Part shown: piece by piece, positions 1 to 9,728 of the stretch
Numbering within the stretch: position 1 is the stretch's first letter
Layout: each line of letters starts with the position of its first letter
Assembly (NCBI RefSeq): GCF_052068095.1
Contig: NZ_JBQHDG010000005.1
Span: 310,001 to 374,000, forward strand
Length of the DNA stretch: 64,000 nt
Source of the DNA: Phytohabitans sp052068095
GTDB lineage: Bacteria; Actinomycetota; Actinomycetes; Mycobacteriales; Micromonosporaceae
Reading direction: 5' to 3'
Notes under the pieces: generated by a model
What the model was told of the DNA's origin: nothing
The model's database searches: none
Seen by the model: the letters and a program-made list of their open reading frames with translations, nothing else
Program-made: the position numbers and the translations under genes

Positions 1-1
1 C

Positions 2-841
<840 letters not shown>

Positions 842-870
842 GCGCAGGTCACGGTGGGTAAGAATCGGGT

Positions 871-1230
871 ATGACCGCTTCTATCGCCGCAGCGGTGCGG
901 GAGCTGGCGAGCGCGGAGGTCGTCGCGTTCGCCGGCGTGGGGCTGGCCGCGCGCATCCTGCCGGTCACCGAGGCCTACCGCACGGTCGAGGCCACGTTGC
1001 CCGAGGGCGCCGACGATGCCCGCCCGCACATCGCCTGGCTGCTGGCAAACGGCTCGCCGGCCGGCAAGGCGTACGCGGCGACGCTGCTGGCGACCTTCGA
1101 TCCCGAGGCGGCCCGTGCCGCGTGGGGCTCACTCAGCCACGAGGCCGCGGAGTTTACGACCTTCCATGGCTGCATCATGGATCGCACGACGCTGGGGCAG
1201 TACGCCACCGGCCAGTTGACCGTCGCATGA
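871..1230 (+). CDS. Hypothetical protein, 119 aa, mostly helical
   Basis: I do not recognise this protein. It is soluble, alanine-rich and predicted mainly helical, with no signal peptide or membrane span; short helical pairs such as ARPHIAWLLANGSPAGKAYAATLLATFDPEAA loosely recall HEAT-type repeats when read in pieces. Codon use, with G or C at third positions, matches its neighbours, which supports it as a gene. It starts 29 bp after clpB. No ribosome binding site precedes ATG 871, but AAGAAT at 860-865 could be a -10 box of a nearly leaderless transcript. Function unknown. Confidence 0.7.
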   Translation: MTASIAAAVRELASAEVVAFAGVGLAARILPVTEAYRTVEATLPEGADDARPHIAWLLANGSPAGKAYAATLLATFDPEAARAAWGSLSHEAAEFTTFHGCIMDRTTLGQYATGQLTVA

Positions 1231-1312
1231 GGACGCCCGGCGGGGCGCCGTTTGCGGCGGTGAACTGGCAGGGTATGCATACGTACTGACCGTGATCTAG
1301 GGAAGGAGCGTC

Positions 1313-2086
1313 GTGGCGGATCCCACGAGCCCGGCCGCGCCCGCGCGTCCGGGGAGCGTCACCATCTCCAGCTACATGCTCTACCTGTACGCCGCGCTCG
1401 GGCTGATCGGGGTGATCATCGGCCTGTCGGTGATCGGCACGACGTCCGACGTGTACCGCGAAGCGTACGAAGGCACGTCGGCCGAGGGCGCTGAGGCGTT
1501 CGTGACCGTCGTTTCGGTCATCGTGGCGGTCGTCGGTGTGCTCTTCGCCATCGCGTTCGTGGTGCTGGCGACCTTCAATAACCGGGGCAAGAACGCGTCC
1601 CGGATCGTCACCTGGGTGCTGGGTGGCATTTCGCTCTGCTGCTCCGGCGTCTCGCTCGCCGGCACGGCGTTTAGCAACTCGATGAACATCGACTCCGGCG
1701 ACAACGACGTGCCGGACGCGGCGGAGATCCAGCGGCGGCTCGACGACGCGCTGCCGAGCTGGTACACGCCGACCTCCATCACCATCGCGGTGATCAGCCT
1801 GCTCGCGCTGCTTGTGGCGCTGATCCTGCTGGCGCTCCCGGCGTCGAACGAGTTCTTCCGCAAGCCGGCGCCGGCCTGGGAGCCTCCGGTCCCGGGTGCG
1901 GCATACCCCGCCTATCCGCCGGCCACGGCGGCGCCCGCTCCCGGCGCACCGCCGGCACCTGGTGCGCCGCCGGCACCTGGCACTCCGCCCGCCCCGTCGG
2001 AGGGTGCACCACCGGCCGCGCCGCCCGCGGCGGAGCCGCCGGCGCAGGACAAGAAGGACGACCCGAATTCACCCCCCAGTCAGTGA
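1313..2086 (+). CDS. Four-span membrane protein with Pro/Ala-rich C-terminal tail
   Basis: GTG 1313 follows a strong ribosome binding site (GGAAGGAG, 1301-1308). The 257-residue protein has four hydrophobic spans: about residues 21-42, 63-88, 98-120 and 156-178. Between spans 3 and 4 lies an acidic loop, and after the last span comes a cytoplasmic or external tail of about 70 residues made of repeated APGAPPAPG-type units. The motif LPASNEFFRKP closes the last span. The next gene has the same plan and a matching LPASHPYFRRQ motif, so the two are probably products of an old tandem duplication. Function unknown; such proteins are common in Micromonosporaceae as far as I recall. Confidence 0.8.
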   Translation: MADPTSPAAPARPGSVTISSYMLYLYAALGLIGVIIGLSVIGTTSDVYREAYEGTSAEGAEAFVTVVSVIVAVVGVLFAIAFVVLATFNNRGKNASRIVTWVLGGISLCCSGVSLAGTAFSNSMNIDSGDNDVPDAAEIQRRLDDALPSWYTPTSITIAVISLLALLVALILLALPASNEFFRKPAPAWEPPVPGAAYPAYPPATAAPAPGAPPAPGAPPAPGTPPAPSEGAPPAAPPAAEPPAQDKKDDPNSPPSQ

Positions 2087-2116
2087 TCAAGCTGCCGGTC
2101 CTGTAGTTCTAACTGC

Positions 2117-2794
2117 ATGACCGACGCCTCGATCATCGAGCCGACCCGGCCACGGCCGGCGACCGTCACCGCCGCGGCGGCAATCATGATCTTCATGGGA
2201 GCCGCCGGCCTGGTGAACGCGGTCGTCGGCCTGGCCGCTATCGGGGGTGTGGTCGACCGCTTCCGCGAAGCGGCGCAGGCCACCGGCGCGAGCGACTCCG
2301 ACATCGACGGCCTCGCCGGGCTGGCCTGGGGCACGGTGATAGCCGGCGCGGTCCTCGCGGTCCTCTTCGGTGGCCTGCTGATCGCGCTCGGCGTAGGCAA
2401 CCTCCGGGGCCGCAACGGCGCCCGCATCGCCACGTGGATCGTGAGCGGGCTCGGCCTCTTCTGCGGCTGCTGCGGCCTCCTCGCGGTCGTCAGCCAGAGC
2501 GCACTCACGTGGAACGTCTCCACGGACAGCCGCACCGAAGACCTCACGCAGGCGCTTACCGACGCGTATCCGGGTTGGTGGATCGGCCTCAACGGCGTGG
2601 TTTCCGCCGGCCAGGCGTTGGGTTACCTTGTAGTAGCTCTGCTGCTGGCGCTGCCCGCCTCGCACCCGTACTTCCGCCGCCAGGTGGAGCCGGTGGCGCC
2701 CACACCCCCGACCACGGCACCGCCCCTCCCCGTCACCCCGCCCCCGCTCCCCGAGGTGAGGAACTCCGATTGGCAGCCTCCCGAACGGCCCTGA
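2117..2794 (+). CDS. Four-span membrane protein, paralogue of the preceding gene
   Basis: This 225-residue protein shares its layout with the gene at 1313-2086: a short N-terminal segment, two spans (about residues 17-43 and 70-95), a third Cys-rich span containing GLFCGCCGLLAVV, a fourth span ending in LLALPASHPYFRRQ, and a Pro/Thr-rich tail. It starts 30 bp after its paralogue, so the two are likely co-transcribed. Its last 25 bases overlap the start of the next gene, which suggests translational coupling. Role unknown. Confidence 0.8.
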   Translation: MTDASIIEPTRPRPATVTAAAAIMIFMGAAGLVNAVVGLAAIGGVVDRFREAAQATGASDSDIDGLAGLAWGTVIAGAVLAVLFGGLLIALGVGNLRGRNGARIATWIVSGLGLFCGCCGLLAVVSQSALTWNVSTDSRTEDLTQALTDAYPGWWIGLNGVVSAGQALGYLVVALLLALPASHPYFRRQVEPVAPTPPTTAPPLPVTPPPLPEVRNSDWQPPERP

Positions 2795-3558
2795 TCACGG
2801 GTGCCAGCAGCGGGTTCGGGGCGGCGTTCGCCCGCCGGCTCGCGACCGAGGGCTACGACCTGGTGCTAGTGGCCCGCGACGAGCAGCGGCTGGCCAGCCT
2901 GGCCGGCGAGCTGTCGAGCCGGCACGACGTCACGGTCACCCCACTCCCGGCCGATCTGTCCACTGACGACGGCTGCGCTGTGGTGGAGAAGCGGCTCGCC
3001 GAGGGCGTCGAGATGCTGGTCAACAACGCCGGGCTCAGCCTCAACAAGTCGTTCGTGAAGTCAACGGTGGAGGCCGAGACGCGGCTGCTGCGGGTCAACG
3101 TGCACGCGGTCATGCGCCTCGCCCTCGCTGCTCTTCCGAGCATGATCGAGCGGGGCCGGGGTGACGTGATAAATGTCTCCTCGGTCGCCGGCTTCGCCGC
3201 CGTGATGCCCGGCTCCACCTACTCGGCGAGCAAGGCGTGGGTCACCAACTTCAGTGAATCCGTCGCCCATTCGGTGCGCCGGCACGGCGTTCGTGTGATG
3301 GCACTTTGCCCTGGTTACACGCACACCGAGTTTCACGAGCGGGCCGGCATCGACATGTCCAAGACTCCAGAGTGGATGTGGCTCCAGGTCGACCGCGTCG
3401 TGGCGGACGGCCTGCGTGACCTGCGCCGCGGCAAGGTCGTCAGCGTGCCCGACTGGAAATACAAGGTGACGGTCTTCGGGATGCGCCATCTGCCGCGCGG
3501 TTTGCTTCAGACTGTCGCGCGCGACACGCGGGGACGCACCGGTCGCGACGAACAGTAA
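2770..3558 (+). CDS. Short-chain dehydrogenase/reductase (SDR)
   Basis: Classical SDR of 262 residues, an NAD(P)-dependent oxidoreductase of unknown substrate. The cofactor motif TGASSGFG sits at residues 10-17 and the NNAG motif follows; the active site shows the conserved Ser and YSASKAW. I chose TTG 2770 as start because GAGGTGAGG at 2753-2761 lies about eight bases upstream and the cofactor motif then falls at the usual distance from the N terminus; the open frame extends much further upstream but crosses the previous gene. The overlap with the membrane-protein gene suggests one transcript. The C-terminal region (VDRVVADGLRDLRRGKVVSVPDWKYK) resembles the DltE/YqjQ-type SDRs. Confidence 0.87.
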   Translation: MAASRTALITGASSGFGAAFARRLATEGYDLVLVARDEQRLASLAGELSSRHDVTVTPLPADLSTDDGCAVVEKRLAEGVEMLVNNAGLSLNKSFVKSTVEAETRLLRVNVHAVMRLALAALPSMIERGRGDVINVSSVAGFAAVMPGSTYSASKAWVTNFSESVAHSVRRHGVRVMALCPGYTHTEFHERAGIDMSKTPEWMWLQVDRVVADGLRDLRRGKVVSVPDWKYKVTVFGMRHLPRGLLQTVARDTRGRTGRDEQ

Positions 3559-3604
3559 TCGGTGATGTGACCGGGTCGACGGTACGAACCGGGCATACGG
3601 CAAG

Positions 3605-3610
3605 TACCCT
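3605..3610 (+). promoter_or_regulatory. Candidate -10 box for pyrE
   Basis: TACCCT ends nine bases before ATG 3619, so transcription would begin about two bases before the start codon and give a nearly leaderless mRNA. No Shine-Dalgarno sequence precedes the ATG, which agrees with this. No clear -35 box is visible. Confidence 0.35.
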
Positions 3611-3618
3611 TGTGCGCC

Positions 3619-4152
3619 ATGGGGGACCATGACGACCTGCGTAAATCCATCACTGCACTGGCCATCGTCCGGGGCCGTGTCGTGCTGTCCTCAGGTCGCG
3701 AGGCCGACTGGTATGTCGATCTACGCCGAGTGACCTTGCACCACGAGGCCGCCCCGCTCGTGGGTCGGGTGATGCTCGACCTCACCGCCGACTGGGATTT
3801 CGACGCCGTCGGCGGGCTGACGCTGGGTGCGGATCCGGTGGCCGCCGCGATGCTGCACGCGGCCGCGGCGAGGGGTCGGCAGCTCGACGCGTTCGTGGTG
3901 CGCAAGGCGGAGAAGACGCACGGGTTGCAGCGCCGGATCGAAGGTCCCGATGTAGCTGGCCGCCGGGTGGTGGCGGTTGAGGACACCTCGACGACGGGCA
4001 GCAGCGTGCTGACCGCGGTCGAGGCGCTGAAACAGGCCGGAGCCGAGGTTGTGGGTGTAGCGGTTATCGTTGATCGAGGTGCGGGTGAGGCGGTTCGGGA
4101 CGTGGGACTCCCGTATCGCGCTGCCTACACGTTGGGCGACCTCGGCCTTTAG
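3619..4152 (+). CDS. pyrE: Orotate phosphoribosyltransferase
   Basis: PyrE joins orotate to PRPP to make OMP, the fifth step of pyrimidine synthesis. The PRPP-binding motif VVAVEDTSTTGSS lies at residues 117-129, and the family's GGLTLGADPVAAA and FVVRKAEKTHG segments (with the catalytic-loop Lys residues) are present. Length (177 aa) is normal. A TTG three codons upstream (3610) is an alternative start, but it would lie inside the likely -10 box. The gene stands alone, away from the main pyrimidine operon, as in many actinobacteria. Confidence 0.93.
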   Translation: MGDHDDLRKSITALAIVRGRVVLSSGREADWYVDLRRVTLHHEAAPLVGRVMLDLTADWDFDAVGGLTLGADPVAAAMLHAAAARGRQLDAFVVRKAEKTHGLQRRIEGPDVAGRRVVAVEDTSTTGSSVLTAVEALKQAGAEVVGVAVIVDRGAGEAVRDVGLPYRAAYTLGDLGL

Positions 4153-4176
4153 GCCTAACAAGTTTGTCGATTCGGA

Positions 4177-4192
4177 CCTGCTGATATGCAGG
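4177..4192. promoter_or_regulatory. Dyad upstream of the ArsR gene, possible operator
   Basis: CCTGC-TGATAT-GCAGG is a perfect 5-bp inverted repeat with a 6-bp AT-rich centre, 25 bp before the regulator's start. ArsR-family repressors usually bind AT-centred dyads over their own promoter, so autoregulation is a reasonable guess. Not proven. Confidence 0.35.
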
Positions 4193-4216
4193 CGGATCGA
4201 TGGTGTAGGTGGAAGG

Positions 4217-4594
4217 ATGGAGTACGTGGGAACTGCGTTGGCTGAAACGACCATGCCCCAGATCTCGCCGCTTGGCGGCGAGCCGATCGAGCGCGCTGAT
4301 GCCGAGCGTCTCGCTGGGGTCCTCAAAGCACTCGCCGATCCGGCCCGGTTGCGGCTCTTGAGCCTCATCCAGTCCGCACCGGAGGGTGAGGCGTGTGTAT
4401 GCGACCTCACCGCACCGCTCGGCCTCTCGCAGCCGACGGTAAGCCACCACCTGCGAATCCTCACCGAAGCCGGCTTGCTGGAGCGGGAGAAGCGCGGTGT
4501 GTGGGCTTACTACAGGCTGGTGCCGACCGCGATCGCTACGATCGCGGACCTGTTGACTCCGCCGCGTAAGCGCGCCACCAAGAAGGCTCGCTGA
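4217..4594 (+). CDS. ArsR/SmtB-family transcriptional regulator
   Basis: Winged-helix repressor of about 125 residues. The recognition region is visible as LSQPTVSHHLRILTEAGLLE followed by a wing, RGVWAYYRL. The segment EACVCDL carries the CxC pair that senses As(III), Cd(II) or related metals in ArsR/CadC proteins, so a thiol-binding metal signal is likely. No arsenic or metal transporter gene adjoins it, so the target may be elsewhere. Start is uncertain: ATG 4217 has a GGAAGG directly against it, while GTG 4226 gives a better spacing of nine bases. A basic tail (RKRATKKAR) ends the protein. Confidence 0.85.
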   Translation: MEYVGTALAETTMPQISPLGGEPIERADAERLAGVLKALADPARLRLLSLIQSAPEGEACVCDLTAPLGLSQPTVSHHLRILTEAGLLEREKRGVWAYYRLVPTAIATIADLLTPPRKRATKKAR

Positions 4595-4604
4595 GTTAGC
4601 GCGG

Positions 4605-4657
4605 AATCGCCCGGCGTCACTGGAGCGCGTCACCATTCTCGGTGACACCGGGCGATT
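4605..4657. terminator. Bidirectional terminator hairpin
   Basis: AATCGCCCGG (4605-4614) pairs perfectly with 4648-4657, and an inner GTCAC/GTGAC pair extends the stem to 15 pairs around one mismatch, with a loop of about 21 bases. It lies between the convergent ArsR and DedA genes and can serve both. Confidence 0.75.
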
Positions 4658-4726
4658 TCCTCATGCCTCATGAAGGCTCCCTGGCAAGATTTCGCCCATC
4701 ACGGGCGGTAGTCGCCAGAGTTTTGA

Positions 4727-5488
4727 TCAAACCTGAGAGTGCCGGCCCTGAGCGGCAGGCGTCGCAGGGTCTTCGGCGGCGATGGCCGCTGCGCGACGGC
4801 GGGCCCGCCGGTCGCGGATGATCTCGATAAAGATCGGCAACACCGAGATCAACACGATGAGGGCCACCACCGGCAGGATGTAGCGGTCGATGTGGTCGCC
4901 GACCGCGTCATAGATGCTGTCCGCCAGGAAGTAACCGCCGAGGATGATCCCGTCGGTCCAGATGATGCCGCCCACGACGTTCCACAAGAAGAAGGTCTTG
5001 GCCGGCATGCCGAGCACGCCCGCCACCGGGTTGAGAAACGTACGGACGATCGGGATGAAGCGGGCCAGCACCACGGCCTTGGCCGGGCCGAACTTCTCGA
5101 AGTAGTACTCGGCCTTCTCCACGTACTCCCGCTTGAAGAGCCGCGAGTCCGGCCGCTCGAACATCCTGCGGCCGTAGCGCGCGCCGAGGAAGTGGCCCAA
5201 CTGCGCCCCCGTGATCGCGCAGATCGGCGCGCCGATCAGCAGGCCCATCAGCGATATCCGGGTGCCGTCGCCGAACATCGCGTCGGCGACCGGCGAGGCG
5301 CCCACGCCGGCGAGGAAGAGCAGCGAGTCACCGGGGAGGAAGAAGCCGAGCAACAATCCGGTCTCGGCAAAAAGGATCACCCATACGCCCACCAGACCGA
5401 ACGTCTGGAGTAGCTCCTTGGGGTCCAGCGGGTTGACGGCGAGCTGCTCGGTGAGCGCGCGGGTCTTCTCGGCTGTGTCCACGGGCAC
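4727..5488 (-). CDS. DedA-family membrane protein
   Basis: DedA/SNARE-associated proteins are inner-membrane proteins implicated in lipid carrier recycling and membrane-potential homeostasis. The family core is visible: the re-entrant segment FAETGLLLGFFLPGDSLLFLAG, the GAQLGHFLGARYGRRMF stretch, and the second motif ARFIPIVRTFLNPVAGVLGM with conserved Arg residues, then spans near the C terminus and a basic tail. There is no ATG near the expected start; GTG 5488 or GTG 5482 give 253 or 251 residues, both usual for the family. It faces the ArsR gene and is separated from it by a terminator. Confidence 0.88.
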   Translation of the reverse strand: MPVDTAEKTRALTEQLAVNPLDPKELLQTFGLVGVWVILFAETGLLLGFFLPGDSLLFLAGVGASPVADAMFGDGTRISLMGLLIGAPICAITGAQLGHFLGARYGRRMFERPDSRLFKREYVEKAEYYFEKFGPAKAVVLARFIPIVRTFLNPVAGVLGMPAKTFFLWNVVGGIIWTDGIILGGYFLADSIYDAVGDHIDRYILPVVALIVLISVLPIFIEIIRDRRARRRAAAIAAEDPATPAAQGRHSQV

Positions 5489-5540
5489 ATAGGCTACCGG
5501 GGCCCGGCCAGGTAAAGCTGTGTGGTCGCTGAAGGCCGAC

Positions 5541-5750
5541 TTACCGGTACTCGTCGTCCAGGTCGACGACCCGGGCCTGCTCGAGCGCGTCCCACTCGTC
5601 CACCTCGAGACCGCGGTGCACCTCGGGCTCGCGGTCGGCCGGGTCGAGGGCCGTCGCCTGCTCCACCGCGTCTTCCTGCGGCGCTTCCGGGTCACGCTCC
5701 TCCGGCGCGAGGTGATCTCCCAGCGCGAAGTCCTCGTCGGGGTTGGCCAT
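5541..5750 (-). CDS. Small acidic protein, possibly DUF5709-like
   Basis: A 69-residue protein rich in Asp and Glu with no membrane span. ATG 5750 is preceded on the minus strand by an excellent GGAAGGAGG site at about 5757-5765, which is strong support that this short frame is translated. The C-terminal LEQARVVDLDDEYR recalls the end of DUF5709 proteins of actinobacteria, but I am not certain of the family. It is divergent from the membrane protein gene at 5857 and upstream of the DedA gene on the same strand (52 bp gap). Function unknown. Confidence 0.72.
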   Translation of the reverse strand: MANPDEDFALGDHLAPEERDPEAPQEDAVEQATALDPADREPEVHRGLEVDEWDALEQARVVDLDDEYR

Positions 5751-5856
5751 GGGTGGCCTCCTTCCGCTCTTCCCGGGGGTACCCGGGGCAGGGTGCCCAG
5801 GGATCAAGGCGAGGAAACCGGCCCCCGCCCGGGTGCTGCGGTGTCAGGATGGGACG

Positions 5857-6243
5857 GTGGGTTTTCTGGTCCGATGGGCGATTAACGCCGTAGCGTTGTG
5901 GATCACGACGCTGGTGGTGCCCGACATCGACGTGACCGGTAGTTCCAGCGGTCGTAACGCGCTGACGCTGATCATCGTCGCGCTGATATTTGGCCTGGTG
6001 AACGCCGTACTCAAGCCGATTATCCATGTCGTCGGGTGCCTGTTCTACATCCTTACGTTGGGATTGTTCGCACTCGTCGTCAACGCCCTGCTCTTCCTGC
6101 TCACCGACTGGATCGCCGATCAGGCCGACCTGCCGTTCCACATCGACGGCTTCTGGCCCGCCTTCTGGGGCGCGATCGTGATGGCCGTGGTGAGCTGGCT
6201 GATCAGCCTCGTGATCCCTGACCGGTGGGAAGGCAAGGCGTAA
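5857..6243 (+). CDS. Phage-holin-family (4TMS) membrane protein
   Basis: A 128-residue integral membrane protein with four spans, starting FLVRWAINAVALWITTLVVP and containing the GLVNAVLKPIIHVVGCLFYILTLGLFALVVNALLF core that defines the widespread bacterial holin-superfamily IV proteins. Despite the family name these are ordinary chromosomal genes in actinobacteria and do not imply a phage. GTG 5857 is chosen because it gives the usual length and places the first span at the N terminus. Biological role unknown. Confidence 0.85.
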   Translation: MGFLVRWAINAVALWITTLVVPDIDVTGSSSGRNALTLIIVALIFGLVNAVLKPIIHVVGCLFYILTLGLFALVVNALLFLLTDWIADQADLPFHIDGFWPAFWGAIVMAVVSWLISLVIPDRWEGKA

Positions 6244-6348
6244 CGCTCCCTGGGGCGGTGGCCTGGCCCTCGCTGACCTGCGCGATACTTCCCGCGGAGG
6301 ACAGCGCGGTCCGGCGCACTCAAGCCCGCATACATAGGAGCGTTCGAC

Positions 6349-7374
<1,026 letters not shown>

Positions 7375-7378
7375 ACGA

Positions 7379-7435
7379 ACCACGGCATCCGCGGCCGGTC
7401 CCTCGTTGAGGGCCGGCCGCGCGCCGTTCCGTGGT
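7379..7435 (+). terminator. Terminator after fba
   Basis: Nested hairpin: outer ACCACGG/CCGTGGT (7379-7385 with 7429-7435) and inner GCGGCCGG plus CCCTC pairing with GAGGG plus CCGGCCGC across a GTT loop. It begins 4 bp after the fba stop codon. There is no clear U-tract, which is common in high-GC actinobacteria. Confidence 0.75.
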
Positions 7436-7487
7436 CATGGGCGGCTTTTCGGTATGATCGCCCGATAATGCCCCCGGGAGGTCGGTC

Positions 7488-8006
7488 GTGCTCGGCATCG
7501 AAGGGTACGAGCCGCAGTGGTGTCACAGCGGAAAGACGCTGGCAGCCGTCCACCGTCCCCGCTTCTCCCGGATCGTCGGCCGGACGCTGGAGGGCGCCTG
7601 GCTGATGTGGGACCTGGAGCGCCACCGGTGGTTCGCCGACGGTCCGGTGATCCTCGGCTTCGGCGACGTCAACGTCGAGGTCACCCACCGCAAGTTCGAC
7701 GAGTGCGGCATCACCTGGGGCCAGGTGGACATGTCGATGCCGCTCGACTGGCCCGGCCTCACGCTCGACTGGCGACCCGACGCCCACCCCGCACTGCTCA
7801 GCGCGCGCGGCCGCCGTCTGCGTGAGATCAACGTGATCGAGCGGATCATGCCGTCACACTGGCGGCCGCGGGTGCTGCACGCGGTCGAGTTCCTCTTCGA
7901 GGGCTCCCGGCTCGCGATCTACAACGCGCTCGACGAAAACGGCATCACCGACGCCACCGACGTCGACCTGCCAGTCGGCTTCTGGTGCCGAGTGCCCATC
8001 GCGTAG
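7488..8006 (+). CDS. Conserved-looking hypothetical protein, 172 aa
   Basis: I do not recognise the family. GTG 7488 follows GGGAGG at 7476-7481. The protein is soluble, rich in Trp and Arg, with segments such as GAWLMWDLERHRWFADGPVI and WRPRVLHAVEFLFEGSRLAI; it has no signal peptide or membrane span. Strong third-position GC supports coding. It ends just before the dispersed repeat at 8022. Function unknown. Confidence 0.75.
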   Translation: MLGIEGYEPQWCHSGKTLAAVHRPRFSRIVGRTLEGAWLMWDLERHRWFADGPVILGFGDVNVEVTHRKFDECGITWGQVDMSMPLDWPGLTLDWRPDAHPALLSARGRRLREINVIERIMPSHWRPRVLHAVEFLFEGSRLAIYNALDENGITDATDVDLPVGFWCRVPIA

Positions 8007-8021
8007 GCCTCTTTCACATAC

Positions 8022-8332
8022 AGATTCGAGCTACCGCGACGTCCGTCGTGGTCCATGCCGTTGCTCCCGCGGCCTCACCCGTCCGCTGTTGGCCCCCGCT
8101 CACCTCCCGCCCCTGCCCTCAAGAGGGCAGCCGTGTCACCGTCTGGGCGGGTATACGGGACCCCCGCTGGGAATTCACGCCCAAGAGGGCTGCCCTCTTG
8201 GGGCAGGTGGGGTCTTGGCCCGCGGACCCGGCAGCGGGGGCCGGGGGTTTCGGCGAGCCCTGGCGAGCCGCCGGCCGCCGCGGTCTCCGGCGGGAGCGGC
8301 GGTCCGCAGCTGACGCGGGCCGGGAAATCTGC
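8022..8332 (+). repeat. Dispersed non-coding repeat, copy 1 (left and right modules)
   Basis: This fills the gap between two convergent genes. The left module (8022-8092) carries GCTACCGCGACGTCCG and TGCTCCCGCGGCCTCACCC; the right module (8211-8332) matches 56160-56282, with 106 of 112 bases identical when 8221-8332 is aligned to 56171-56282. The middle holds two hairpins, GCCCTC-AA-GAGGGC (about 8113-8126) and AAGAGGG-CTG-CCCTCTT (about 8183-8200), either side of a GAATTCACGCC. No protein-coding signature. Related copies are at 11.9-12.1, 22.6-22.9 and 56.0-56.3 kb. Confidence 0.8.
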
Positions 8333-8334
8333 TC

Positions 8335-9531
8335 CTATGCCTCGGCGGTGAGCACCCGGACCGCTTCGTGGACGTCGTCGGTGACGTGGATCGTGGTGGA
8401 GAGGTCGCCGGCCGGCGAGAGGGCCAGTAGCGGGCGGAGCAGCGACTCGATCGGCAGCGTCTCCGTCCAGAACGCACGGTCGAGGAAGACGTACGCCCCG
8501 CTCGCGCCGTCGGTGCCGTAGAACGTCTTGGTCGCCGCCTGGAAGACCTCCTGCACGGTGCCGGCCCGGCCGGCGGCGAAGACGATGCCGCCGCGTGCGA
8601 GGCGCAGGATCGTGTCTTCGCGGATGGCGTTGGAGAAGTACTTGGCGATCCGGCCGGCGAAGAGGTTGGCCGGCTCGTGCCCGTACAGCCAGGTGGGGAT
8701 GGCGAGGCCACCGCGCTGGGCCCAGTCGACGCCGTCGCCCGGCGTGAAACGGGACCGCACCTCGAGCGCCACCCTCGTGTACGGCTCGTGGTCCAGGAAG
8801 TCGGGCGCGACGCTCAGCAGGTCGATGGCGGTGGTCAGCTCCTCGGCGTCGCGCGTGGCGAGGTAGGCGCCGAGGTTGGCGGCCTCCATCACGCCGGGGC
8901 CGCCGCCGGTGACCACCAGCCGGCCGGCGCGGGCCAGCTCCCAGCCGAGGGCGGCCGCCAGCCGGTACGCCGACGAGCCGCGCGGCACGGCGTGGCCGCC
9001 CATCACGCCGATCACCGAACCGGGGCCGTGGCTGCCCAGCCAGGTGAGCGTCAGGTCGGCGAGCGCGTTGTCGATGCCATGGTCGTGCAGCCGCTGGGCG
9101 AGCGCCTCGCGGACCGACGGCAGGGCGCCGCCCACCGTCAGGAAGTGCTCGTAGACCACCGTGTCGTACATGCCGGCGAAGCCACCAGTCTCGAAGCCGG
9201 CGGCCAGCTCTTCCGGGGTGTAGAGGTGGGCCGGATGCGTCGGGAAGGGCAGGTCGCGGAAGGGCGGCACCACGTGCGCGCCGCGCCGCACCACGTCGCA
9301 CTCGGCCTCGATCGTGGCGAAGTGGCAGCCGACGAAGAGCGTGCCCGTGACGTCGACGCGTGACAGATCGGGCACCGGCTCGGCGTCCAGGCGCAGCCCC
9401 TGGATCGTCAACCCGGCCAGGCTGCCGGCCTGAAGGTGCAGATCGAGCTCGGCGCGGGACTCCACTTCCTCCGGAGTGGTGTCGAACGGCTCAAGGACAT
9501 CAAGGGACGGCACGTGCCAATCCTGCCCCAT
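8335..9531 (-). CDS. LOG-family (TIGR00730-like) Rossmann protein, long form
   Basis: The C-terminal half carries the LOG-type Rossmann fold: VIGVMGGHAVPRGSSAYRLAA and the GGGPGVMEAAN motif. LOG enzymes cleave the ribose-5'-phosphate from nucleotide cytokinin precursors or purine monophosphates, but this member is longer (398 aa versus about 190) with an extra N-terminal domain of about 130 residues, and its second motif reads FAAGRAGTVQEVF rather than PGGxGTxxE, so the substrate is open. ATG 9531 is the first start giving a full N terminus; GTG 9513 is an alternative. An attenuator-like hairpin lies just upstream. The stop codon abuts the repeat at 8022-8332. Confidence 0.8.
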   Translation of the reverse strand: MGQDWHVPSLDVLEPFDTTPEEVESRAELDLHLQAGSLAGLTIQGLRLDAEPVPDLSRVDVTGTLFVGCHFATIEAECDVVRRGAHVVPPFRDLPFPTHPAHLYTPEELAAGFETGGFAGMYDTVVYEHFLTVGGALPSVREALAQRLHDHGIDNALADLTLTWLGSHGPGSVIGVMGGHAVPRGSSAYRLAAALGWELARAGRLVVTGGGPGVMEAANLGAYLATRDAEELTTAIDLLSVAPDFLDHEPYTRVALEVRSRFTPGDGVDWAQRGGLAIPTWLYGHEPANLFAGRIAKYFSNAIREDTILRLARGGIVFAAGRAGTVQEVFQAATKTFYGTDGASGAYVFLDRAFWTETLPIESLLRPLLALSPAGDLSTTIHVTDDVHEAVRVLTAEA

Positions 9532-9565
9532 ATGCACAAGAGGGCGCCTGGCGGAGCACAAGAGA

Positions 9566-9593
9566 GAGCCCGGCGGCCAAGACCACCGGGCTC
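9566..9593 (-). terminator. Terminator-like hairpin upstream of the LOG gene
   Basis: On the minus strand GAGCCCGG (9586-9593) pairs with CCGGGCTC (9566-9573), followed by TCTCTCTTGT. It sits 35 bp upstream of the LOG-family start, in its leader, so it could act as an attenuator. It could equally be an upstream terminator with the gene's own promoter lying inside the 35 bp. Confidence 0.45.
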
Positions 9594-9728
9594 CCGTTAC
9601 CGGGTCCTGGGGAGGCTCCGGACCTTCATTTCTACGCCAGTGTGGGTTCTCGCACACCGGCCGCACGCGTGACGAATCCCTCAGCCTTTCAGGCACTGTA
9701 TGAGCGAGGTTGCGGGTTGAATGTGCCC

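Noticed and set aside
5857..6243. Holin-like gene as evidence for a prophage
   Set aside because: This four-span family is a normal chromosomal gene in actinobacteria; no other phage gene is nearby.
8055..8351. Conserved small protein reading LLPRPHPSAVG in the repeat copies
   Set aside because: The peptide similarity only reflects the DNA repeat; frames differ between copies, lack ribosome binding sites and end at different places.
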